64,000 nt of DNA from an uncultured Chitinophaga sp. (GTDB taxonomy: Bacteria > Bacteroidota > Bacteroidia > Chitinophagales > Chitinophagaceae): contig NZ_CAMLHC010000001.1 in NCBI RefSeq assembly GCF_946479755.1, forward strand, positions 310,001-374,000. The letters run 5' to 3'. Of the stretch, positions 1-15,000 are shown piece after piece. The stretch's first letter is position 1. Every line of letters begins with the position of its first letter. The position numbers and the translations under genes were made by a program. The notes below the pieces were generated by a model, which saw only the letters and a program-made list of their open reading frames with translations, was not told the DNA's origin and did no database searches.

Positions 1-1
1 G

Positions 2-3000
2 CCAACGGAACAACAGAAGGTGAACAGCTACATGGCCATTAAATATGGTATCACGCTCAACAACGGCGCTACCAATTACCTGGCCACTGACGGCAGCACT
101 GTGTGGGACGCGACGACTAACACCGGTTATGGTAACTACATCACCGGTATCGGTCGTGACGACGCGGAAGACCTGAACCAGAAACAATCCCGCAACACCA
201 TGAGCGGTATGCAACTGGCCATCGGTCTCACCAGCCTCGCAGAAACAAACCTCAGCAATACCAATAACTTCACTGCGGATAAATCATATATGGTATGGGG
301 CGACAATGCCGGCAGCCATCTCTTTAAAACCGCGCTGACAGGCCACCCTGTGGCGAACTATCGCATGGGAAGAGTATGGAAAGTACAGAAGTCCGGTACT
401 ATCGGCACTGTGCAGGTGGCCGTACCTTATGATGCGCTGCCCAATGCTGCGCAGACATACCTCATCGTCAGCAACGACGCCACCTTCGATGGCAGTGATA
501 CCTTCATCCCGGTAACGGCCACGACCCTCAATGGCGTAAAACACTACGCTGCCGATGTGAACCTGAATAATGGTCAGTACTTTACCTACGCAGCGTCTAT
601 TAAAACGCCGGGTGGGGTAGTAGGCACTTCCCTCTGGCTCCGCGCAGACGCAGGTACTTCCAGCACTACGGATAACACCGCACTCAATGGCTGGACCGAT
701 TACGCTTCTGATCTGAACAACGCTACGCAGGCTACTGCGGCGAACCAACCGCTGTTCCTGAATAACGCCGCCAGCAACGCCAACTTTAACCCGATGGTGA
801 AATTTGATGGTACCGACTTCATGGACCTGGATATCACCAAAATGCCGATAGGTACCTCCGCCAGAACACTCATTGGCGTAGGTAATACTGCCACCACTGC
901 TGCAGGCAATAAGTTTATCCTCGCTTATGGTGCCGGTGCTACCAACCAGGGTAGCGGCCTCGCGCTGATAGGCGGAAACGGTACTGCTGACTTTGTGGGA
1001 TGGGCGAATGATGTAACAAGTCCTGCCGGCAACTGGCAGGCGGGCGTAGTCAATGAAATGACAGGCGTATGGGCCGGTAATGGCGGCAACGCTACCCTGT
1101 ACAGCAAAATGAAAGCGTTAGGCGGACCGGCCGCGAAGGCCTGGAACACAGGCAACGTGGCTGCCGGTATCGGCGCATGGCCATGGGACCGCGCGCAGGC
1201 ATGGAATGGCACCATGGGCGAGGTGATCGTATACCCGACCGCGTTAACCACCAACGAACTGCAGCGTGTGTCCACTTACCTGGCTATCAAATACGGCTAT
1301 ACGCTGGACCAGACCAGCCCGACAGACTACCTGGCGACCGACGGCACCACCAAAGTGTGGGACGCTACCGCTAACGCCACCTATAAAAATAATATCACCG
1401 GTATCGGCCGCGACGACGTGGAAGGCCTAGCACAGAAACAAAGCCAGAGCATCAACGGCGGTGTACAGCCCATCGTGGGCCTTGGCAGCATCGCGGCAGA
1501 TAACCTTAGCAATACCAATACCTTCGCCGCAGACAAGACCTATATGGTATGGGGCGACGATGGTGGCAGCACCGCCTTCACTACCGCTGTTACCGGCAAC
1601 CCGGCTGTCACCACCCGCATGGCGCGGATCTGGAAAGTACAGGAGTCCGGCACCGTTGGTAATGTAACACTGGCCATCGGAAAAGACCAGCTGCCGAAAG
1701 TAGCTAAAACACCTTACCTGATCGTCAGCAACGATGCTACGTTCGACGGCGCTGACCAGTTCATCCAACTGGCCGAATCTGACGTGAACGGCGTAGCCAG
1801 CTACACCGCCAACATCGACCTGGCCAACGGTCAATACTTCACCTACGCCAGCTTCGTGACAGCACCGGGCGGCGTACCCAATGAAATGCTGTGGGTGAAA
1901 GCCGATGCTGACGTCCAGGTGAACGGCAGCAACCAGGTGGAACAATGGCTCAACCAGGCCGGCACTATGGTGACTGAACTGCGTGCGGCCGCTCCTGCGC
2001 ATACCGCCGCTATTACACCAACGGCTGACATCCTCCACGTACCGAACGGTATCAACTTCAACCCGACCCTGGCCTTTACCGGCGCCAACGGCAGATCACT
2101 GAAAGGTGATGCAGCTGTTAACTGGAATACCGCCGCCAACCTGTCCATCTTCTCCGTAGCTTCACCGGAAGGCTTGCCAGCCAATGGCCTGGCGGGTATC
2201 TTCGCCACTAACGGCAACTGGACAGCAGCAGGTGCAGCAGGCAGAGGGCTGATCTATTCTTCCACTGGTACCTTTACCCTCGATGGTAACGGATGCCTCG
2301 TGGCGCCATCTACGCCTTCCTATGCAGGCCCCGTCATCGCAAGAGGCGTGTACGTGAACCCGGGCAATGCCCTGAACGGAAGGACCTGGCTCAATGGTAA
2401 ACCAGGCGCTATCGGCGTTACCTGTACCGCACAGGTAGACGGCTCCTTCTTTGAAGTAGGTGGCCGTACTACCGCCGAGGCGTCACTGGACAACCGCATC
2501 TTCAATGGTAAAATCCCTGAGGTGATCGTCTACAAAGCGGCCCTCACGCCCACAGAAATGCAGCAGGTAGAATCTTACCTCGGCATTAAATATGGCGTTA
2601 CGCTCGACCAGAGCACCGCACAGAACTACCTGGCCACAGATGGCTCCGTGATCTGGAACGCTACCGCCAACAGCACTTATAAAAACAACATCTTCGGTAT
2701 CGGTCGCGATGACCGCGAAGCGCTGACACAGAAACAGTCCCGCAGCATCCACACAGGTTCCATCCTGACAGTGGGCATGCGCACCATCGCCGCCACCAAT
2801 GCAGAGAATACCAATACTTTCGGTACTGATAAAAGTTACCTCCTGCTGGGCAGCAACAGCAACGCCCTCACCGTTGGTGGTACAGACCTGCCCGTTGGCA
2901 CCTGTATCCCCGAACGCCTCACGCAGGAATGGAAAACACAGTTCACCAACTACGATATCAGCACCCAGCCGCTGAGCATGCAGTTCGACCTCAACGGCAT

Positions 3001-6000
3001 CACCGTGAAAGGTACCGCTACTGAAGACTTCACCATTATGGTGGACGAAGACGGCGACGGCGACTTCACTACCGGCACCGTAAAAGAAATTCCTGCTACC
3101 AGCTTCAACGGCGGTATCGTGAGCTTCGATAACGTGAGTACCCTGAAAGACGGCGTGGTATTCACCCTGGTGACCAGCCACCTCCGTCGCACGGCCAACC
3201 TGGTACCGGATGCCACCACCAGAACGGTGGCCGCTACCTGTATCAGCAACGACACGCTGTATTTCATCGATCCTACAGACGCCAACAAATACATCGCTTC
3301 CATCTCCCTGAACGGTAACGCCATGGATGTGACCAAGCTGTCCGCACTGGTAGACGTAAACCGGGACATGAATGCCGCCCTGGGTAAAAACAGCGGCACC
3401 GACTACGGTACACAGCTGATGCGCAGACTGGTGCAGATCAACTATACCGGCGCAGCCCTCACACAGAACGGCGGCGTAACCGTTCGCCTGTTCTGGAACC
3501 CTGCGGAAAAAACCAACGCAGAAAACATGCTCTCCGGTACCCGCGGCGTACCAGGTACCCAACGCTGGACATGGTTCAAGCATACCGGCGATATCACCGC
3601 CACCCTGGCCGACCTGGCGCCGGAAGGACTGGCAAACATCACCGAACTGGTACCGACAGCTACCGGCCAGCAGGACGGCGTGGAATACGTTGAGTTCAGC
3701 GGCATACAGAGCTTCTCTACCTTCGGCGGGGTGACCGCTGTCAACCAGACCCTGTCTATCATCAAAGGTCAGGACGGTAAAGAAGGAACCCCGGACGGCG
3801 CCTTCAAAATCAGCCTGCCTGGCGCCATAACAGCCACAGAAGACATCACCGTCGACTATACGGTGACAGGTACCGCCGCTAACGGCACCGACTATACTAC
3901 ATTGACCGGTACCGTTACCTTCCCGTCCGGCAGCAACAGTATCTCACTGCCGGTGATCGTGACAGACGACAATATCCTGGAAACAACAGAAAACGTGACC
4001 GTTACCCTGAACAACGCCCTCGGCGCCATCAGCGGTAATGCCTACAATATCAGCAGCACCCAGTCTGCCGCTACACTGGATATCGCAGACAACGACGCCA
4101 GCGACCCTGCTAAAACCACGGTAGGCGTTGTCTGGAGCAGCGATGCCAGGGAACCCATCACCAACGGTGCGTTCAATATCAGTCTGCCTGCAGGGGTGAC
4201 TGCTGCCGAAGACATTCTCGTAACCTATGCCGTTGCCGGTACCGCCACAGCTGGCGCCGACTACCAGGCACTGACCGGCTCCGTTGTGATCCCTGCCGGT
4301 TCAGGCGGCGTGATGCTGCCGGTACTGGTCATGGATGATCAGCTACTGGAGAAACCGGAAACTGTCATCGTCACCGTAACAGGCGGCAGCTCTGCCAACT
4401 TTACGCTGACACCGCGCACCGGTGCTACTACGGCCACCGTGAATGTTGTTGACGATGAAAACACACCGGCTAACCTTACGCTGAGTGTGGCCAAAACAGC
4501 CGATGCGGCTGAACCGGCCACCCATGGCGGATTTACCATCAGCCTGCCGTCTACCGTTAAACCAACGGAAGACATCACCGTCAGCTATACCGTTGCCGGT
4601 ACAGCCACAGGTGGGTCTGATTACACCGCGCTTACCGGTACAGCGACCATACCTGCCGGTCAGTCGAGCGTAGCCCTGCCGGTAAACGTGATCGACGATC
4701 AGATCATTGAAAATGCGGAGACAGTGGTGGTAACGCTTACCGGCGGTACCAGCCCTAATTTCACTTATACTGTCAGCGCCACCAATGGCAATGCATCCCT
4801 GGCGATAGCAGATAATGACAACACCGCGGCCAACCGTGTGCTGAGCATCAAAAAGACAATTGATGCCGCAGAACCGGCCACCCATGGTCAGTTCACCATC
4901 AGTCTGCCAGCCAATATCAAATCTTCTGAAGATATAACCATAGCCTATACATCCTCCGGTACCGCTACCAGCGGCACAGACTACGCCGCCCTGGGAACAT
5001 CGGTGGTGCTGCCTGCAGGACAGAACAGCATCACCCTGCCAATCACCGTTACCGATGACAAGATCATCGAGAACACCGAAACTGTCATCGCAACGGTGAC
5101 TGGCGGTACCAGCACCAGCTTTGCCTTTACTGTCAGCAGCACCGAAGGCAGCGCTACTGCCGATCTTGCGGATGACGACAACACCGCGGCCAACCGCGTG
5201 CTGGGCGTCCGCAACGCAGGGGGAGATGCCTCCGAACCGGCTACCCACAGCGCGTTTAAGATCGGTCTGCCTGCAGGGGTGACTTCTTCCGAGCCGGTGA
5301 CCGTAACGTACACCATTAGCGGCACTGCTGTTAACGGCACCGACTACACGACGCTGCCGGGCACCGTGATCATCCCAGCCGGCCAGGACAGTGTAACCGT
5401 CCCCGTGACCGTGAGCGACGACCTGCTGATGGAATCCACCGAAACCGTGATCATGACCATCACCGGCGGCACCAGCACCAGCTTTGCCTTCACGGCCAGC
5501 ACTACCAACGGTAATGCGACCGTGAATATCCTGGACGACGATAACACCGCCGCCAACCGCGTGCTGAGCATCACTAAAACCAACGATGGCGCAGAACCGG
5601 CTACCAACGCCGCGTTTAAGATCAGTCTGCCTGGAACGGTAAAACCTTCTGAAGACATTACCGTGAACTACACCATCGCTGGCACGGCTACCAACGGTAC
5701 CGACTACACTACTTTAAGCGGTACGGTGACCATCCCCGCAGGAACAAATAATATTACCCTGCCGGTGACTGTGACCAATGACCTCGTAATAGAGGGCACC
5801 GAAACGGTAGCGTTAACGCTCACCGGTGGCAGCTCTGCAAACTTCGCCTATACCGTTAGCGCTACCAATGGTAATGCTACGGCCAGTATTACTGATGACG
5901 ATAACACCGCGGCCAACCGGGTGCTGAGCGTAGTGAATGACGGCAACGCCGCAGAACCGGCTACCCCCGGCGCCTTTAAAATCAGCCTGCCGACAGGCAT

Positions 6001-9000
6001 CACTGCTTCCGTGCCGGTGACCGTGAATTATACGATCGCAGGAACAGCCACCAGCGGCGCAGACTATACTGCGTTAACCGGCACCGCCACCATTCCGGCG
6101 GGCCAGCCCGATGTGACCGTAGCTGTAACGGTGGCAGATGATAAAATCATCGAACTGACAGAAACAGTTGTGATGACTATTACCGGCGGTACCGGCGGCG
6201 GATCTGCCTATACGGCGTCAGCAGCCGCTAAAACAGCAACGGTGAACATTGCGGACGATGATGATACACCAGCCAACCGTGTGGTAAGGGTACAAGTAGC
6301 CCGTGACGGCGCCGAAGGCGGCAGCACACTGCGGTTCAACTTCCTCCTGGCTCCGGGTATTACTGTCTCTCAGCAGGTGACGATTAACTATTCAATAGGA
6401 GGTACCGCTATCCTGGGTACAGACTACAATGGCCTGACCCCTTCTCATTTTGACGGGACAGCCATCATCTCCGCCGGAGCCACCAGCACCGCGTCAGTAG
6501 GCAATGTAGTGGATGACCAGATCATAGAAGGTACAGAAACCGTGGTCATCACGCTCAACAGCGGTTCGTCCGCCAACTTCACCTTTACCCCTGATCCGGC
6601 AGAAGGTGTCGCCACAGCCAACATTATCGATAACGACGATATCCCGGCCAACCGTGTACTGAGCATCACCAAAAACGGCGATGCCGCCGAACCGGCCACC
6701 AATAATACCTTCAATATCAACCTGCCTGCCGGCATTACCGTTCCTCAACCAATCACGGTGAACTATACCGTGACAGGTACTGCCACCGGCGGCGCAGATT
6801 ACGCTACCCTGACTGGTACCGCCACCATCCCCGGCGGCGCCAACGGTACCACACTGCCTGTCAATGTGATTAATGACAATCTCATTGAGAATACAGAAAC
6901 CGTCGTGGTAACGATCAACGGCGGCACAGCCGGCACGCTTACGTTCACGCCGAGCACCACCAACGGGGCTGAAACGATGAACATTGCAGACGATGAAAAC
7001 ACCGCGGCTAACCGCGTACTCAGCATCGTGAAAGTATCTGATGCTGTGGAACCTTCCACCAACGGCAGCTTTAAAGTAAGCCTGCCCGGAACGGTGCGGA
7101 CTTCCGAAGCGGTGACCGTCAACTACACCGTTAGCGGTACCGCTACCAACGGCGCAGACTACACGACGCTGACCGGCTCCGTTGTACTGCCTGCCGGCCA
7201 GAACAATGTGTCCATACCCGTGCTTGTCATCAATGACAAGATCATAGAAGGTACAGAAAACGTCACCCTCACGCTGACCGGCGGCACCAGCACCAGCTTT
7301 GCCTTTACCGCCAGCACCACTAACGGCAATGCTACCGTAGACATCGCAGATGACGACAACGTGGCAGCCAACCAGGTACTGAGCGTGGCCAAAGGCACAG
7401 ATGGCGCAGAACCGAACACCAACGGCGCCTTTACTATCAGCCTGCCTGCCGGTTACACCGCGGCAGCGCCGATCACTGTCAACTATACCATTGCCGGTAC
7501 AGCCACCAGTGGGTCTGATTACGTGGCCATGACAGGCACCGTGACCCTGCCCGCAGGACAACCCAATGTATCCGTTCCGGTGGTAGTGAGCAACGACGAC
7601 CTGATAGAGAACACCGAAACCGTGATCATGACCCTGACCGGCGGTACAGGTGGCGGCCTCACTTACACCGCCAGCCCAACCAACGCGACGGCGACTGTTA
7701 ATATTACCGATGACGAAAATGCCGCGGGCAACCGTATCCTGAGTGTTGCCAACAACGGCAATGCTGCAGAACCGGCTACCCCGGGCTCCTTTAGAATAAG
7801 CCTGCCAACAGGGGTTAAACCATCTGAAGACATCCAGGTGACTTACACCATCAGCGGTACCGCTACCGGCGGTAAAGACTACACCGCATTGACAGGTACG
7901 GCGACCATCCCTGCAGGCCAGAACAGTGTAGACGTTCCTGTTACCGTTACCGATGACAAGATCATCGAAGGACAGGAAGACGTTATCCTGACTATCAGCG
8001 GCGGCGCCAGCACTAACTTCGCTTACACCGCCAGCACCACCAACGGTGCAGCTACGGTGAACATCGCCGATGACGACAACACCGCTGCCAACCAGGTACT
8101 GGCTGTCACCAAAGGTGCAGATGCCGCCGAACCGGCCACTAATGGCTATTTCGTGATCAGCCTGCCAACTGGCTATACATCCGCGAAAGATATCCAGGTG
8201 ACCTATTCCGTGGGCGCAGGTACCGCTACACCGGGTACCGACTACCAGGCCATTACCGGCACCATTACCATCCCGGCCGGTAAGGAAAATGTACATGTGC
8301 CGGTGAATGTGATAGACAACAAAGTGATTGAACCGGCTGAAACCGTGATCCTGAACATCAGCGGCGGTAACGATACACAGTTCGCCTACACCGTTGCCGG
8401 TGGAGCAGGTTCCGCTACCGTAACCATTGCCGACGATGATTACACCACTAACCGCAACGTCGTGCTGCTGACCAAAGTATCTGACGCTATCGAAGGCGGT
8501 ACCAACGGTCAGTACAGGATTGCGCTGCAACCAGGGGTGACCAGCTCAGAGGACGTGGTGATTAACTTCTCCCTGACAGGGACAGCTATCAATGCAACAG
8601 ATTACAATTTACTGGGCCTGTCCGCCGGTAAGATTGTGATACCGGCCGGCGCCAATGAAGTATTCATAGACGTGGATGCCGGCAACGACGGCATCATTGA
8701 AGGGCCCGAAACGGTGATCATGACGCTTACCAGCGCAGCATCTTCCAGCTATCCGTTTACCATAGATCCATCCGGTAACGGCGCAACGGTGAACATCGTA
8801 GACGCGAATGCCGCGAGCAGCACACCGATACAGGTGATCACCGGCACCAACGCCGCTGAGCCGGCCAGCAACGGTACCTTTACCGTGAAACTGGCAGGTG
8901 TGGCCACTTCGGCATGGCCTGTGACGGTAGGCTACCGCGTATCCGGTACGGCTACCTCCGGACTGGACTATGAAGCCCTGGGCTCCATCGTGATCCCGGC

Positions 9001-12000
9001 TAATACCAACGCCATCCCGATTACGCTCAAAGTGCTGGACGACAAGATCATCGAGCCGACAGAGACCATGACCATCACGCTCCTGTCAGGCAGCGCTACC
9101 GATGGCGGTGGAAACGCCTTTATCTTCCCGCCGGACCCGGTCAACGAGAGCATCGCCGTTAATATCGCCGATGACGACGCCACTGCCGCCAACCAGGTAC
9201 TGAAAGTGGTGAAAGATAAAGACGCGGCTGAGCCGAACACCAACGGTTCTTACACCGTGAGCCTGCCGGACGACTATACTTCTTCCGCCAACCTCACGCT
9301 GAGTTATACTATGACCGGCACCGCTGTGCGCAATACGGACTACACCATCTTTACCATCACGTTGCCGGCCAACAGCAACAGCATCAGCCTGCCGCTGCGC
9401 GTTACCGATGATAAGATCATCGAGAACACGGAAACGGCTATCCTGAACCTGAACGGTGGTACCGACGGCAACTCCTTCACTTATACCGCAGATCCGGCCA
9501 GCAAAGTGGCTACGCTGAACATCGCCGACGATGATAACAATGCGACCAACAACGTGTTGTCTGTAACGGCCACCGCTCACGGCGCTGAACCATTTACCAA
9601 TGGTCTGTTTACCATTAGTCTCCCTATCGGCTACACCGCGGCGGAAGACATCGATGTGACTTATACCACAGGTGGCACCGCCACTGCCGGTGACGACTAT
9701 ACGCCGCTGACCGGCACCGCGAAAATTCTGAAGGGGCAGCCCAATGTGACTGTGTCAGTGCCTGTGCTTGACGACCAGATCATAGAAGGTACAGAGACCG
9801 TGGTGATGACACTGACCGGTGGTACCAGCACCAGCTTTACTTTCACCCCGGCCACTGGTAACAGTACGGCTACCGTGAATATCACTGATAACGACAACAC
9901 TGCCGCCAATCAGGTGATCAGCATCGCGAAAAAAACAGATGCCGCTGAACCATCCACCCATGGCGCGTTTACGGTGAGCCTGCCGGCGAATATCAAATCC
10001 GCGCAGCCTGTCACCGTGAACTACACCATCGGCGGCACTGCCGAAAATGGAAAAGACTACAATACCCTCACCGGTACGGTAGTGATACCTGCAAATACAA
10101 ATGGGGTAGACGTGCCCGTGACTGTGATGGATGAGAAGATCATAGAAGGTACAGAAACCGTGGTCCTCACCGTTACCGGCGGCGCTTCTCCGGACTTCAC
10201 CTTCACCGCCAGCACTACCAACGGTACCGCGACCGTGAACATCGCCGATGACGATGATATCGCCGCTAACCGCGTGCTGAGCGTGGAAAACAAAGCCAAT
10301 GCCGCAGAACCGGGCACCAATGGCCTGTTCCGTATCAGCCTGCCCGCCGGTTATACCGCAGCAGTGCCTGTTACCGTGAACTATACCGTTGCCGGTACCG
10401 CCACATCCGGCGACGACTACACCGCGCTGACCAATACCGTGATAATACCTGCCGGTGAAAACGGCGTGCCGGTAGCAGTGAATGTGGAAGACGACAAGAT
10501 CATAGAAAATACAGAAACCGTTGAACTGACCATCACCAACGGTACCGGCGGCGATGCCTACACCGCCAGCGCCACCAACGGTAAGGCGACTGTGAACATC
10601 GCAGACGACGACAACACACCGGACAACGTGGTGCTGAGCGTAATAAGGACGGCCGATGCGGCGGAACCTTCTACCAACGGAACGTTCCGTATCAGTCTCC
10701 CTGCCGGCGTGACCGTAGCAGAAGACGTGACCGTACGTTATAACATCACCGGTACCGCTACTAACGGCACCGACTATACTAACCTCGGCGGCACGGTTGT
10801 ACTGCCGGCCAACCAGGAAAGTGTAGATGTGACAGTAGCAGTGACGGACGATAAGATCATTGAGAACACAGAAACGGTGGTTATGACGCTGAACAACGGC
10901 AGCAGTGCCAACTTCAGCTTCACCGCCAGCACTACCAGCGGCAACGCGTCCATGGATATTGCCGACGACGACAATACCCCGACAGCCCTGGTGCTGAGCA
11001 TCAACAAAAAAGCAGATGCAGCAGAACCGTCCACCAATGGCCAGTTCTCCATCAGCCTGCCTGCGGGTTATACCGCCTCACAGAACATCACGGTGAACTA
11101 TACCGTGGCAGGTACCGCTACCAGCGGCGGCGACTACACAGCCCTTGGCGGATCTATTGTGCTGCCGGCTGGTGAAGACACCGTATTCCTGCCGGTAACG
11201 GTGAAAGATGATAAGATCATCGAGCCGACAGAGACCGTGATCGTTACCCTGACCGGCGGCACCAGCACCAGCTTCAGCCTGGTGCCCAGCAGCAGCAACG
11301 GCAACGCTACGGTTAACATCACCGATGATGAGAATACCGTTCCGGCGAACCTTGTACTGGGCATTGCACGGAACAAAGACGCGGCAGAACCGGCTACCAG
11401 CGGCGCCTTCAGAGTAGGGCTCCCAACGGGTATCACCGCTGCAGAAGACATCACCGTGAATTATAGCATAACAGGCACCGCTGCCACGGGTGCGGACTAT
11501 GTGGCCCTGAGTGGTACAGTAGTGCTCCCGGCAGGTCAGGACAGCGTTGATATCCCTGTGACAGTGGCCGACGACAAAATCATCGAGCCTACCGAAACAG
11601 TCATCGCGACACTGGCGGGCGGTTCCTCCAGCAGCTTCACCTTCACCGGTACCGGCAACGCTACCGTGAACATCGCCGATGACGACGCGGTGGCTGCCAA
11701 CCTGGTGTTGACTGTAGCTCAGGCCAGCGATGCGGCAGAGCCTAATGTCAACGGTTCCTTCATCGTGAGCCTGCCTGCCAATTATACGGCGGCAGAAGAC
11801 ATCACGGTGAACTACACCATCACCGGTACCGCCATCAGCGGCACGGACTACACGGCGCTCCCGGGCACCGTAGTTATCCCGGCCGGTCAGCCTGGCGCCA
11901 CTATACAGGTACCAGTGATCGACGATCAGCTGATAGAAACAACAGAAACCGTGATCATGACGCTCAACGGCGGCAGCTCTGCCAGCTTCACTTTCACGGG

Positions 12001-15000
12001 TAATGGCAACGATACGGTGAACATTGCCGATAACGACAATACGGCGGCCAACCGCATCCTGTCTGTCACTAAAATGACCGATGCAGCAGAACCAGGCACC
12101 AATGGCGTATTCGCTATCAGTCTGCCTAAAGGTATCACCGCAGCAGAAGCCATCACCGTGAACTACACCATCGGCGGCACCGCCACCAGCAACAAAGATT
12201 ACACTGCCCTGAGTGGCACCGCCACCATCCCGGCAGGTAAAGACACAGTATTCGTGACCGTGCCTGTCATCGACGACCAGGTGATTGAAACCACTGAAAA
12301 CGTAGTGATGACCCTGACCGGCGGCACCAGCGTCAACTTCACCTTCACGGCCAGCACCACCAGCGGCAACGCAACGGTGAACATCGCTGACGATGATAAT
12401 GTGGCGGCCAACCTGGTAGTGAGCGTGCTCACCCCGGCAGACGCGGCAGAGCCGGCCACTAACGGCTCCTTCACCGTAAGCCTGCCTGCAGGGTACACCG
12501 CATCGGAAGATATCAGGGTGAACTACACCATCGGCGGCACCGCCACCGCGGACGACGACTACGCTACCCTGAACGGCAGCGTAATCATCCCGGCCGGCGT
12601 GACCAAAATCACCGTACCGGTGACAGTGAAAGACGATAAGATCATAGAAAATACAGAAACAGTAATATTGACGGCTACAGGGGCTACATCCACCAGCTTT
12701 ACGCTCGTGGCAAGCAGCACCAACGGCAGCGCTACCGTGAATATCGCAGATGACGATAACACCGCCGCTAACCGGGTGCTGAGCGTAAACAATGCAGGCA
12801 ATGCAGCAGAACCGGCTACTAACGGCCGCTTCGCTATCAGCCTGCCTGGAGGAGTAACCTCGGCCGAAGATATTACCGTGAACTACACCATCGCCGGTAC
12901 CGCCACCAGCGGTACTGATTACAGCGCCCTCAGCGGCACGGTAGTCATCCCGGCAGGAAAAGACACCGTTTTCATACCGGTGAATGTTATCGATGATAAC
13001 ATCATCGAAAGCAGTGAAACAGTGGTACTCACCCTGACCAACGGCGCCAGCACCAGCTTTAACTTCACCGCCAGCGCCACCAACGGTAACGCTGCTGTGA
13101 CCATCGCTGATGACGATAGCGTTGACGGCAACCGCGTACTGCAGGTAGTGAGAACAGCAAATGCAGCAGAACCAGCCACCAACGGCAGCTTCTATGTAAG
13201 CCTGGTGGCTGCTGTCACCGCTGCGGAAGACATCACCGCTACCTACACCATCAGCGGCACCGCTAAAAACGGTACCGACTATACGAGTCTGACAGGTACC
13301 GTTGTGATCCCCGCGGGTCAACCGGGTGTGTCTGTACCAGTGACCGTCACCGATGACAAGATCATTGAAGGCACCGAAACAGTGATCATGACGCTCACCG
13401 GCGGTAACTCCACCAGCTTCGCCTATACCGTCAGCAATACCTCCGGCATCGCTAACCTGGACATCGCCGATGACGACGCCACTACCGTTAACCGCGTACT
13501 GGTGGTGACCAAAGGCAGCGATGCGGCAGAACCGGCCACCAACGGCAGCTTTAATATCGGTCTGCCTACAGGCATCACGGCCGCTGAAAATATCACCGTA
13601 AGCTATACCATCGCCGGTACCGCCACCGCGGACACAGACTACAACGCCATCACTGGCACGGTAGTTATCCCGGCGGGCCAGAACAGTATAGCCGTGCCTG
13701 TGACCGTGAAAGACGATAAGATCATCGAAACCACTGAAACCGTGATCATGACGCTCACCGGTGGAAATTCTGCCAGCTTTACTTACGCCGGTAATAATAA
13801 TGACACCGTGAACATTGCCGATAACGACGACGTAGCGGCCAACCGCGTGCTGACCGTAGCGAAAGCGATCGATGCGGCAGAACCGGCTACCAACGGCGCC
13901 TTTACCATCAGTCTGCCTGCCGGTATCACCGCAGCAGAGAACGTGACCGTCAACTACACCGTGGCAGGTACTGCTACTACAGGTACAGACTACACCAACC
14001 TGGGTGGCAGCGTTATTCTCCCGGCTGGTCAGAACAGCGTGACGGTACAGGTACCGGTGATCGACGACCAGATCATAGAAAATACAGAAACAGTGGTAAT
14101 GACGCTGGCAGGTGGTACTTCGGCCAACTTTGCCTTCACCGGTAACACCAGCGCCACTGTGAACATCAATGACAACGACGACATCGCCGCCAACCGTGTT
14201 ATTACGGTGACCGCCACCAAAGACGCGGCTGAACCAGGCACGAACGGTGAGTTCACTATCGGTCTGCCTAACGGTATCACCGCCGCTGAAGCGGTAACCG
14301 TGAAATACACGATCGCGGGCACCGCCACCAGCGGTGTGGACTACACTACCCTCAGTGGTACCGTGATCATCCCGGCCGGTCAGAACAAGGTGACCGTACC
14401 GGTACCGGTGATCAACGACCAGGTACTGGAAAACACCGAGACCGTAGCGGTGACCATCACCAGCGGCGCATCCACCAGCTTCACCTTCACCGGTGGCAGC
14501 AGTGCTACTGTAAATATCATCGATGATGAAAACACGGCGGCCAACCGCACGCTGAACATCGTGAAAACGACCGATGCGTCCGAACCTGCTACCAACGGCA
14601 GCTTCACCATCAGTCTCCCGGCCGGCATCGTTGCCTCCGAAGACATCAGGGTGAACTACACCACCGGCGGCACCGCCACCAGCGGTACAGACTATACCGC
14701 CATCACCGGGACCATTACCATCCCGGCTGGTCAGAACAGTGTAGCCGTACCGGTGACAGTGAAAGACGACCAGGTGATTGAACAGACAGAAACCGTGATC
14801 ATGACACTGAATGGCGGAACATCCACCAGCTTCACCCTCACGGGCAATGGTAATGCTACCGTGAACATCGCGGACAATGAAAGCACCACGCCGGCAAGCA
14901 TGGTACTGAACATCACCAAAGGTGCAGACGGCGCAGAACCGGCTACCAACGGTAACTTCAACGTGAGCCTGCCCACAGGTATCACTTCTTCAGAGGATAT

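Noticed and set aside
6494..13321. Very long minus-strand open frames (about 680 and 750 codons at 6494-8530 and 11078-13321) opposite the adhesin repeats
   Set aside because: They mirror the Calx-beta repeats, have no recognisable domain or start, and arise because the repeated sense codons rarely give stops in that antisense frame.
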